16,495 bases of DNA from Chrysochromulina parva (Eukaryota; Haptophyta; Prymnesiales; Chrysochromulinaceae): contig PJAB01001187.1 in assembly GCA_002887195.1 (NCBI GenBank), positions 1-16,495 of the forward strand, read 5' to 3'. The position numbers and the translations under genes were made by a program. The notes beneath the pieces are model-generated. The model worked only from the letters and a program-made list of their open reading frames with translations. It was not told the DNA's origin and ran no database searches. Every line of letters starts with the position of its first letter. Position 1 is the stretch's first letter. This document shows positions 7,232 to 14,943 of this stretch, piece after piece.

Positions 7232-9076
7232 TCAACCAAGCATCCAATCCGATCGCGACTTGGATACGAACCGATCATAGTGAGCGCGCCGTCGCTCTTC
7301 GGCGTCTGTCAGCTTGCGATCCAACAGCTGGCGCTGCTCGCGCAGCGTCAGGCTGCCCTTGGCAAGCTGCCGCGCACGATGCGCTTCGGCCATGGCTACG
7401 GTGCGCTGCTTGCGCGTCTCGTCACGGCGCTGCTGCGCGACCTCTTGGGCGACCCTGCGAGAGGATGAGGCTCGCAACGCCACCTCGGCCTGGAGGTCTT
7501 CCATCCGGCGCCTAAGGGCTTGCTCGGGAACCAGCAGCACGCTGCGCACGCGCGGCTCGTGTAGGGCGGTCTGAAGCCGGGGATGCGGTCGGTGCTCGTC
7601 TGATAGGCTGAGCATCATCCTTGGAATGGAGTCTCCCCCCCGTGCCTCCTCCTCCTCCTCCTCCTCCTCCTCCTCCTCGCCCCTCGCCGAGATCACCTCC
7701 TCGATGCATCGGTACCGGTACTCAAGGTTTCGGCTCACCTCTTGCTCACGCTGTGCCTTCATCACCTTGGCGTAGCACACCGCCGCCTCCTCCGCCGACT
7801 CGAAAGTGCCCAAAAACTTGTCGGTGCCTTTATACGGGCAGACGGCGACGAAACGGCCAGGAGACACTGCGCATTCGCTCACGCCCTCGTAGCCGGTGGG
7901 GCTGCTAGAGGACAGGTGCAACGGCACGCCGCACGCGTACGTCCTCCTAACCGTCGATGCGGGCGGCGGGGGGTCCGTCCAGGGGTCAACCCGCCTTATC
8001 GTCGATGCGGGCGGCGTCCACCTTCCATATTGAGCTGCTCGTTCGGGCGGCGCGCTTAGGGCAAGGCTTGGCGAAGCGGCCACCGCCGGGCTGTAAAGAG
8101 GATGGAGAGGATGAAGAGACGAGGTCACGCTGTGAAGAGACGAGGCCACGCTGTGAAGAGACGAGACCACGCTGTGAAGAGACGAGGTCACGTTGGACGG
8201 GTCTGGTGCCGGCGCCGGTGTCGGTGCCGGAGGTGGTGGCGGTGTCGGCGCCGGAGGTGGTGGCGGTGGCGGCGCCGGAGGTGGTGGCGGTGGCGGCGCC
8301 GGAGGTGGTGGCGGTGGCGGCGCCGGAGGTGGCAGCGGTGGCGGCGCCGGTGCAGGTGCCGGCGATGACGCCAGCGTCGCAGGTGTTGGCAGGCCGTGTG
8401 GTTTGGATGGCTGCGGTAGCGGAGTACTATGTGACGGATCCAACTCGACAGCCGCACGCCCCTGCTGCCACTCTACCCGCGTTGGATGCGTCCAGGGCTG
8501 CTGCCAGGGTACGCTGCCAGGGCTACGCTGGAGCTCTGCAGGCGGACTCATCCCATGGGGTTGGCACGGCGATCTGACGGCAGATGAGCTGCTCCTCGCG
8601 GAGGTACTTGTGCTTGTGCGTGTGCTTGTACTTGTGCTGGCCCGCCCGACTGGCGCACCATCGACCACTGTCTCCACCTCAGCCCGCTCGTCTAGCAGAT
8701 CAGCCTCGCTCCCCTCGCAGTCATACTGCTGCAGCCAGCTAGGCTCAGTCTCGGCCTTGGCGTCCTCAAAAGTGACGCGTCGCAGTGCCGCGGGAGCTTC
8801 AGCCTTCTCAGCCAGCGCAATTTTGGGCACCACCGCGGGACCAAAATAGGCGCCAAGATCCACCTTGCTACCCAGTGAGAGCTTCCAGGCAGCCAGAGCG
8901 TCGGATTCAGATAACCGACGGAGTGCCGTGACCGCAGCGGTCAATGCGTCCCCGTCCTCCATCTTCCTATCTGTCGTCAATCCGCCGCCGCATCGTCCCG
9001 TCTCTCGTTTCCTGTCGACCGTATCGCCCTGCCTGTCGCATCCTCGGATCCAAACCTCGAGTGACTCGGTGTCCAT
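7232..9076 (-). CDS. Protein with AP2-like domain and poly-proline tract
   Basis: This 614-residue single open frame has: a Ser/Thr repeat (147-165); a poly-Pro tract with an 8-residue period, seven Pro then Ala (about 238-290); four SSLHSVx-type heptads (298-322); an AP2/ERF-like segment (396-436: YEGVSE, GRFVAVCPYKG, KFLGTFESAEEAAVCYA); a run of about 11 Glu (467-477); and a basic, Gln/Arg-rich helical C-terminus (515-605), probably a coiled coil. AP2 domains bind DNA, so nuclear regulation is the natural inference. The domain is short and diverged, and lysines or arginines needed for DNA contact are few. M40 (ATG at 8959) is an alternative start. An intron inside the low-complexity part cannot be excluded. 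Confidence 0.7.
   Translation of the reverse strand: MDTESLEVWIRGCDRQGDTVDRKRETGRCGGGLTTDRKMEDGDALTAAVTALRRLSESDALAAWKLSLGSKVDLGAYFGPAVVPKIALAEKAEAPAALRRVTFEDAKAETEPSWLQQYDCEGSEADLLDERAEVETVVDGAPVGRASTSTSTRTSTSTSARSSSSAVRSPCQPHGMSPPAELQRSPGSVPWQQPWTHPTRVEWQQGRAAVELDPSHSTPLPQPSKPHGLPTPATLASSPAPAPAPPPLPPPAPPPPPPPAPPPPPPPAPPPPPPPAPTPPPPPAPTPAPAPDPSNVTSSLHSVVSSLHSVASSLHSVTSSLHPLHPLYSPAVAASPSLALSAPPERAAQYGRWTPPASTIRRVDPWTDPPPPASTVRRTYACGVPLHLSSSSPTGYEGVSECAVSPGRFVAVCPYKGTDKFLGTFESAEEAAVCYAKVMKAQREQEVSRNLEYRYRCIEEVISARGEEEEEEEEEEEARGGDSIPRMMLSLSDEHRPHPRLQTALHEPRVRSVLLVPEQALRRRMEDLQAEVALRASSSRRVAQEVAQQRRDETRKQRTVAMAEAHRARQLAKGSLTLREQRQLLDRKLTDAEERRRAHYDRFVSKSRSDWMLG
7645..7679. repeat. CTC triplet repeat encoding poly-Glu
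   Basis: About eleven CTC/CTT-type triplets on the plus strand encode the Glu run of the AP2-like protein. The triplet run is nearly pure, so its length may vary between alleles. Confidence 0.9.
8104..8192. repeat. 21-bp coding repeat, four copies
   Basis: GAAGAGACGAGGTCACGCTGT-like 21-bp units lie in frame inside the AP2-like gene and encode the SSLHSVx heptads. Confidence 0.88.
8223..8350. repeat. 24-bp coding repeat for poly-proline
   Basis: The GGTGGCGGTGGCGGCGCCGG-type repeat has a 24-bp period and encodes seven Pro plus Ala on the minus strand, within the AP2-like gene. Confidence 0.88.
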
Positions 9077-9320
9077 TTAATTAATAATGTGATCACTTCC
9101 ACACGTTCACAGTGAACAATAAAGTGAACAAAGTCGTCAGCATCCGAACCGAAAGACCCTCGTGAAACATCTTCACACCTCCATGGGGCCTCGTCCTACG
9201 TCACTCACTCTCACTCCATGCACATGGAGCAGTCGCCGAAAATGCACGGTCGCGAGACGGGTGCGAAACAAGGAAGCAAGCACTTGAAGGACACCTCTGC
9301 GGTGCAGCATGCCCGATGGG

Positions 9321-10466
9321 CTAATTGGCCTCGACGACCGCAGGGTCGGCCTTGACAATCTTGGCGAAGCCGAGCTGCCGGTGCTCATAGTCGAACTTGA
9401 CGTAGTGGGCGCGCATGAACACGTCACCGAGGATGTACAAAGGGCCGGCGGGTGCGGGCACATCGAGGCCGGTCATCGCGAAGAGGCATTCCGGGCCGTT
9501 CTGGAGCGTATAGTCCTTCTTGGTCAGCACGTACTCGGCACCCGCGATCGAGATGGTGATGTCCGGTCCCGGACCATCACATGGGATCGTGTACTCCTTA
9601 TTCAGGGGTGGGATGGGGCCGAGTGGCTTGGCGCCGACGGCGGCGGCGATGGCCTTGATGTCGGCTGAGGGTGCAGCGAGGAGCGAGGTGCCCGAGTCGA
9701 TGATCGCCCTGTGCGCCGAGCTCACCGACTTGCCCGCGATCGTGATATTGTCCAGCGAGATCTCCCAATAGCCAAATTTGTTGGTCGCCGTTGGGATTAC
9801 CGGTACATACTTAAACTCACCGGTGAAGTGGGCCGGGTTGACGCCCCCAAGGACGAGCTCGCCGGCGGCGCCGTCGTGGCCGAGATAGAAGGCGAACACA
9901 GGTTCGGAGAGCTTGCCGGACGCCACGAGTGCCATCAGAGGAGTCGGAACACCGTCGACTGAAATGTCGTCGAGGCCCATGCCACAGATGCCGTCAAACT
10001 TGCCGAGCGCGTACGCGGGTCCGAGGCCGGCGGTGTTGTTGACCTCGGCGAAGAGGTATGACGTCAGCGGAATGTCGCCCATCGTGACCACGTCACGAGA
10101 ATAGAAGCCTGACACGGGTCCACTGCCGTACTGGATGTGGAAGGTAGAGCCATTGACTGTATGCGTTGCAGACTTGCGCGAATCGTAGTAGTGGTGCCGG
10201 CCCTCCGCGAAGTTGGCCACCCACAGGTTGGACGAGCCGGTGTCGTAAACGACCTCGAGCTTCTGCGGCGGCGTGCCCACTGAGATCTCGCCGTAGTACT
10301 GCGCGTCCTGATAATCATTAATCACAATGGAATCGACCTCGCCGAGCGCGGAGTAGCCCAGGCGCAGGCTGCGCTCCATGGTCGTGCGGTCCGGAAGCTC
10401 GCGCTTCTTGAGCGGCATGGTGTAGAAGGCTTCGGAGGCAGCGAGGAGCGTTACGACGGCGAGCAT
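9321..10466 (-). CDS. Pepsin-family (A1) aspartic protease
   Basis: This 381-residue single-exon secreted or vacuolar endopeptidase has a short signal peptide (MLAVVTLLAASEA) and a basic propeptide to about residue 50. The mature part begins near YYGEISVGTPPQ. Both catalytic aspartates are present: D75 in VVYDTGSSNLWV and D257 in AIIDSGTSLLA. The flap tyrosine is Y113 (FHIQYGSGPVSGF). C296 and C327 fit the conserved C-terminal-lobe disulfide. The N-terminal-lobe cysteine pair usual just after the first DTGS motif is absent (AEGRHHYYDSRKSATHT). The length is typical of cathepsin D-like enzymes without a plant-specific insert. The exact compartment cannot be read from the sequence. Confidence 0.93.
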   Translation of the reverse strand: MLAVVTLLAASEAFYTMPLKKRELPDRTTMERSLRLGYSALGEVDSIVINDYQDAQYYGEISVGTPPQKLEVVYDTGSSNLWVANFAEGRHHYYDSRKSATHTVNGSTFHIQYGSGPVSGFYSRDVVTMGDIPLTSYLFAEVNNTAGLGPAYALGKFDGICGMGLDDISVDGVPTPLMALVASGKLSEPVFAFYLGHDGAAGELVLGGVNPAHFTGEFKYVPVIPTATNKFGYWEISLDNITIAGKSVSSAHRAIIDSGTSLLAAPSADIKAIAAAVGAKPLGPIPPLNKEYTIPCDGPGPDITISIAGAEYVLTKKDYTLQNGPECLFAMTGLDVPAPAGPLYILGDVFMRAHYVKFDYEHRQLGFAKIVKADPAVVEAN

Positions 10467-11096
10467 TATTCGTTGTTGCGTGTGGTCCAGGCGTCAGTGT
10501 CAGGAGTCGCCGAGCGAGGGCTGCGCTCCAAACATGAAAGCGAGCGCCCGACATCAAGAGTCCTTTCCGTCGACACTCACCTTCACAGCTACATGTAGCC
10601 TCGAGAGTGCATTCAATAGGCTTCTGTAAAAGGTCGTGTCTGTTGTTCAAGTGAACTTGAACTTGAACTTGTCTGTTGTTTAAGTTTATGACGGTGACTT
10701 GTCTCTTCACTCTATTGTGAGGACTGACATCTGACTTGAACCGTTGAAGTTGAGTACATCTTCACTTGCGTTGGACGCGCGCATTTACCAGGTGGCACAT
10801 TTAGCTATCCTATCCTATTAATATGTGTGCACACTCTCACAGCACGCAAGGACCATGGTTCCGATCTGGTCCCTCTCGCGCCGCAACACACGCTCGACAC
10901 ACAGTAACATACACACACTCAGTGACAGTCCGGGCCTCTGTGGGGTGAGGCGTCCTCCAATGAGGGGCCTCTGTGGGGTGAGGCGTTCTCCAACGGTCCC
11001 CAGACCTCTCCCATCACACACGGGTCCACACCTCTCCCATCACACTATCCGCGCCTTTCGAGAGTCGAGCTCTGCACCGTACTGACTCTTCCCAGC
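10467..11096. other. Intergenic region with short tandem repeats
   Basis: This 630-bp stretch separates the 3' end of the OmpA/LON-like gene from the start of the aspartic protease gene. It holds a GAACTT hexamer repeated three times (about 10653-10670) between two TGTCTGTTGTT copies, a 33-bp tandem duplication and a 26-bp spaced repeat (separate entry). No coding frame shows family resemblance. Confidence 0.6.
10932..11045. repeat. 33-bp tandem pair and 16-bp spaced pair
   Basis: GGGCCTCTGTGGGGTGAGGC begins at 10932 and again at 10965. ACCTCTCCCATCACAC occurs at 11004 and 11030. They lie just downstream of the OmpA/LON-like gene. Confidence 0.9.
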
Positions 11097-12524
11097 TCAT
11101 TTGACGATGACGATCTTGCCTGGCACTGTCGAGATCGGTACGACCTTGCCGACGACGACCTTGCCGACGACGATCTTGCCTGGCAGTGGCGACATCGGCG
11201 CAGCCTGGGCGCGGGGCTTGCGCTTGCTCTTCAAGAACAGCACGTACAGCGCAACTGCGACGAAGAACATGGGCACCGGACGGGCCAGACTGGGCGGGTG
11301 ATTGGGCGGGTGATGATTCTTGCCCTCCTCCGCGGTGTGGGGAAGCGGATCGTCTGTGCTGAAGAGCCCGCCTGTGCCCGGCTCGATGCTCGCATGATGC
11401 AGCCGGAAGGGCGCCGTGGCGGTGCCGAGAATGTCCGCTTCGCCATTCGGAGAGAAGATGGCGCTCTGCATGCGCACGACGACGCATGCATCAGGATCGA
11501 CGTGGGCCGGCCACGCAACCTTTTCGTCGGCGCAGTAAATGAACATCTTGTCCGTTGCCCACACGCGCTGGGCGAGCAGCATGTACCGAGGCTCGACGAG
11601 GTGCAGCGCCACCGGCTCGCCCACCTGCGCGCCAGGCTGCATGAAGAAGATCGGGTGGGATGTGGGCTGCGAGCGCGGCGCGGGCGGCGGTGGTGTGCCG
11701 AGCGAGGGCGCCGAGGTGGGTGCCGTCTCGGGCGCATCGAGCTCCACGGGCCGCTGCGCCTCGCCCGCGATCGAGGCCATCGCAGCGAGGTAGTAGTCGG
11801 GCACCGGGGGGAAGACATGTTGGCAGTGGCCCATGGGCACCTGGCACGGCGGGCACCGGCGACGTCAGGCAGGGACGAGAAGGACGCCGTCAGGCAGCCA
11901 GCCAGCCAGCCAGCCAGGCTGATAGCCGCGCCACCGCGCCGGGCAAGGCACGTCGCGAGTTCGAGACGCTCCCTCCGCGAGACCGCGACGCACCAGGACG
12001 AAGATCTCCACCCAGCCATATCCGGCCTTGGCGGACCGCGCGTTGGGGTGCTCGGAAGAGAGCGCGGCCTGAGCGGCGTGGAGACCCCAGCCCCGTGTCT
12101 CCACGCGGCCGGGGCAGATGCCGTGCTCCTCCTCGAGGATGGCCGCGACGAAGTTGGCGCGGTACTCGGAGTAGGACTGGGCGATCTCGGGCGGGGCCGA
12201 GGTGTGCACGTGGCCCTCGATCATCACCCTCAGGTCGGGGTACGAATGCAGGATCCGGGCGACCTTGGCGATGCGATCGAGCGAGTGCGCGACGGTGGAG
12301 TCGCTGCCGTCCTCCGAGCCGATCGACAGGCCGCAGTGGCGGAAGCCGATCCGATTCTCGGTGCCGAGGACCTCGCTGAGATCTTTCGCTAGATCGCCGC
12401 CAGAGACTTCGTTGGCCACTTCCTGGCGCGAATGGCGCCCACCGTTGAGCACGCCCACCTCCCCCACGGCCGGGTCGAGCGCCGCAGCGGCCGCCATGAG
12501 CAGCGCCTGAGCCAGGCCCATCAT
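11097..12524 (-). CDS. OmpA-like plus LON-like domain membrane protein (2 exons)
   Basis: My model joins exons 12524-11994 and 11840-11097 into 424 residues. Residues about 58-177 resemble the OmpA C-terminal fold (LDRIAKVARILHSYPDLRVMIEGHVH, then YSEYRANFVAAIL and RVETRGWG, given in parts). In bacterial OmpA this domain binds peptidoglycan; here the usual Asp of GHTD is His (GHVH), while the Arg (R122) remains. Residues about 240-340 resemble a LON substrate-binding domain (GEPVALHLVEPRYMLL). A membrane span lies at about 366-382, followed by a basic tail with GKVV repeats. The join EIFVL|VPMGHC keeps frame at a GT-AG intron. The second exon frame has no ATG before 11834, so two separate genes would need an ATG start there. 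Function unknown. Confidence 0.62.
11841..11993 (-). other. Predicted intron of the OmpA/LON-like gene (153 nt)
   Basis: The donor is GTCCTG|GTGCGTCG and the acceptor is CCGTGCCAG|GTGCCC, phase 0. Both the intron and the next exon begin GTGC. A GGCT tetranucleotide repeat lies near 11896-11916. Without splicing, the first frame stops at 11865 and the two domains are separate proteins. Confidence 0.6.
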
Positions 12525-12726
12525 AAAGACGGATGGTCTTTATGTGTTGCTTACGCTAGAAATCCTTTTTTGGAGTTCGTGGTCGGACGGGTTGACGGAA
12601 CTTGGACTCTTCAAACTAGGTACAGAAGTATAATTTTGTCGCGAGCATTTGCTCAGACCAACAGTGTGAAGCGAGACAGAAAGTCGAATCGCATGAAACG
12701 GCGCGCTCGGAGACTCCGACCCATCC
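12525..12726. promoter_or_regulatory. Divergent intergenic region, likely shared promoter
   Basis: The 202 bp between the start codons of the OmpA/LON-like gene (-) and the serine carboxypeptidase gene (+) must hold both 5' UTRs and promoters. It is AT-richer than the genes. I see no clear TATA box. Confidence 0.5.
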
Positions 12727-14701
12727 ATGCTGCCTTTCGTCCACGCCGCACTCGCTGCCACGGAGCCTCCGCCCGTGCGCATGAAAGCGACGCTGCCCGG
12801 CGTCCCTTCGACCGCACCCTACGAGTACTACTCTGGATTCCTGGATGCAGGCGTACCACCATCGGGCCGTGGCAAGATGTACTTTCACTACATTTGCGCC
12901 ATGTCGCCAGACTGGGAACAGAAGCCCATGACCTTGTGGTACAATGGCGGGCCGGGTGCCCCCAGTACGTACGGGCTCTTCCAGGAGTTCGGACCCTTTC
13001 TGCTCTCCGACGCGTCGTATGCCACCGAGGATTTCAAGAAGACTGGTCTGCCCACGCCTCTGCCGAATCGGTACACATGGGCGAACGTCACGTCGCTGTG
13101 CGAGATCGATTCACCCGCACCCATGGGCGCCTCGTTCTGCACCGAGGGCAACGGCACGGCGGGTTCCACTGGTGGGCCGAGCGGTGACGCCTACTCGTGC
13201 GGCCCGTGGACGGATCTGAGCGTCGCCGCCGCCGACCACCAGGCGCACATCGCCTTCTTCACCAAGGCCTTTCCCGAGTTGGTGAAGAACAAGAACCCGG
13301 TGACGATTGTTGGCGAGAGCTGTGCGCTGGCTAGCCCTCGAATTGTCCCTCACGACGCTCCTTCTCCTTGCATGGCTCCTCGGAGTGCCTCTCGGAGTGT
13401 CTCCCTGACTGTCCTCATGCCCTCGCGACGCAGACGCGGGCGTCTACATCCCGTACTTTATCGACGCGTGGCTCAAGGACCCGATCCCCGGCGTCAACCT
13501 TGTTGGCTTCGCCATCGGAGACGGGTGCACTTCGTGCGTGCCCATGCCAGGCCGGCCAGTCAACTGGTGCATCGACCTCTTCAACAACGGGTTCCAATAT
13601 CCGAACACGCTGCCGGGCCCGTACTGGGACGTGCAGTTCTTTTGGGGCCACTCGCAGTTCTCGACTGGCCTCAAGGATGAGATCATGGCGACGTGCACGC
13701 ACGAGGAGCTCGTGGGGATCACGCCGCCCCCAAACTGGAGCCCGGCGTGCACTCACCTCGTCAGCGTGCGAATGGCCGAAGAAGTAGGCTACTTCTTCGT
13801 GTACAACCTCTTCGAGGCCTGCCCCGACGAGGTGACGGACGAGATCTCCGGCACTCGTCGGCTAGGGGAGACTGGGGAGATCAACGGCGCTGCACCCGCC
13901 GCCGAAGCCGGCGCCTCCAGCGCGCACGCACCGCCAGCGCGCACGCACCGCCAGCCGCCGCGCCGGCGCCACCGGCGCCTCGCGCACCGACGTCTTTCGC
14001 AGCCGGCGCACGCGGCAGGACGTGTGGTCGCGACGGTCGAGGAGCAGGGGGCGCGCACCAAAGGGGGGGCCGTCTCGCGTCATCGTGCCCATGACGACGC
14101 GTCTGAGGCAGCGGGGCCGGCCTTCCGGTCCTACGGCGACGGCGACTCCGGGCTCGGGGCGGCATGCCTCGTAGACTCGATGGAGGTGTACTTTCGATCG
14201 AATGCGACCCTGACCGCCCTCGGCATCCCACTCGATAACAACTTCATCGTGCTCGATAACGGCGTCGGCATGAACTATACGATCGACGCGCCGTTTGTCG
14301 GCCCCGTGTACGAGCGCGCGCTCAAGGCCGGCCTGCGAGTGCTCGTCTACGAGGGGGATTCAGACGCATCAGGGCTGCAGACGCTTCCCATGTACGATGT
14401 GTGGGTCCCCTTTTTCGGCAACGGCTCTGGCGTGTGGACGCCTGCCGGACGGCTCAATGCCTCCGACCCGGCAGCTCGGCCGCTTGGCCTGCCGCTCACG
14501 CAGCCGTGGCGCCCGTTTGGCGTCTTGCCGGCTGGGCGCAAGGTACAGGACGGCTACGTGATGGAATGGGCGGACGGCCAGGCGACGTTTGTGTCCATCA
14601 AAGGAGCGGGCCATCTAGCGCCGACTTACCGACCGTCGGCAGCGTACACGATGATGGAGGCCTTCATCGGGAACAAGCCGCTGCCGCCGCGCATCAAGTG
14701 A
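12727..14701 (+). CDS. S10 serine carboxypeptidase (2 exons)
   Basis: Exons 12727-13321 and 13434-14701 join to 620 residues. Substrate-binding WYNGGPGAPS matches the family NGGPG motif. The catalytic serine S198 lies in GES|YAGVYIPYF, with the codon for Y199 split by the intron. The catalytic Asp is D509 (YEGDSDASG) and the His is H592 (KGAGHLAPTYRP). S10 enzymes remove C-terminal residues in vacuole/lysosome or outside the cell. The N-terminus (MLPFVHAALAATEPP) is a short, weak signal peptide, so an upstream exon is possible. Residues about 339-426 are an Ala/Pro/Arg/His-rich insertion in the lid region, between the FEACPD segment and the GAACLVDSMEVYF segment. It may be an unrecognised intron, though no stop interrupts it. 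Confidence 0.9.
13322..13433 (+). other. Intron of the serine carboxypeptidase gene (112 nt)
   Basis: The donor is GAGAGCT|GTGCGC and the acceptor is CGACGCAG|ACGCGGG, phase 1. Removing it restores the active-site sequence GESYAGVYIPYF. It shows only a small internal repeat (CTCGGAGTG twice), unlike the repeat-filled ABC introns. Confidence 0.93.
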
Positions 14702-14902
14702 GTTCCACGCTGAGTCGGGGTACCGTTCTCACTGAGCGGGCAGTAACAGTTCCTGTTTACCTGTTAACAGCTGTCGCGTGAGTGTTAGAAATCAATGCCG
14801 CGAGCTGCGGCGCATGTGCTCCGTGTCTCGTACGGGGTCATGTAAGGTGTGTGTATCCTGAGCGGGCACTAACAGTGCCGTAGCCCGGCTCTGTCGTGTT
14901 AA

Positions 14903-14940
14903 CGTTCACACATCACGTTTCGTTCACATCACGTTTCGTT
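14903..14940 (+). promoter_or_regulatory. Tandem CGTTCACATCACGTTT units upstream of FHA gene
   Basis: Two units, of 18 and 16 bp, start at 14903 and 14921, and a third begins at 14937 and runs into the start codon at 14944. Further upstream, GAGCGGGCA plus TAACAGT recurs near 14735 and 14859. These lie in the 5' UTR or core promoter; the function is not known. Confidence 0.4.
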
Positions 14941-14943
14941 AAC

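Noticed and set aside
8193..8849. Gly-rich plus-strand open frame
   Set aside because: It is the reverse strand of the poly-proline coding repeat of the AP2-like gene.
11298..12392. 364-residue plus-strand open frame
   Set aside because: It is antisense to the OmpA/LON-like gene, Arg/His/Gly-rich without any recognisable motif, and typical of shadow frames in GC-rich DNA.
12432..13187. 251-residue plus-strand open frame
   Set aside because: It is out of frame with the serine carboxypeptidase, whose motifs are in the other frame.
13322..13433. Frameshift in the serine carboxypeptidase
   Set aside because: A normal GT-AG intron explains the frame change exactly and rebuilds the GESYAGVY active-site motif.
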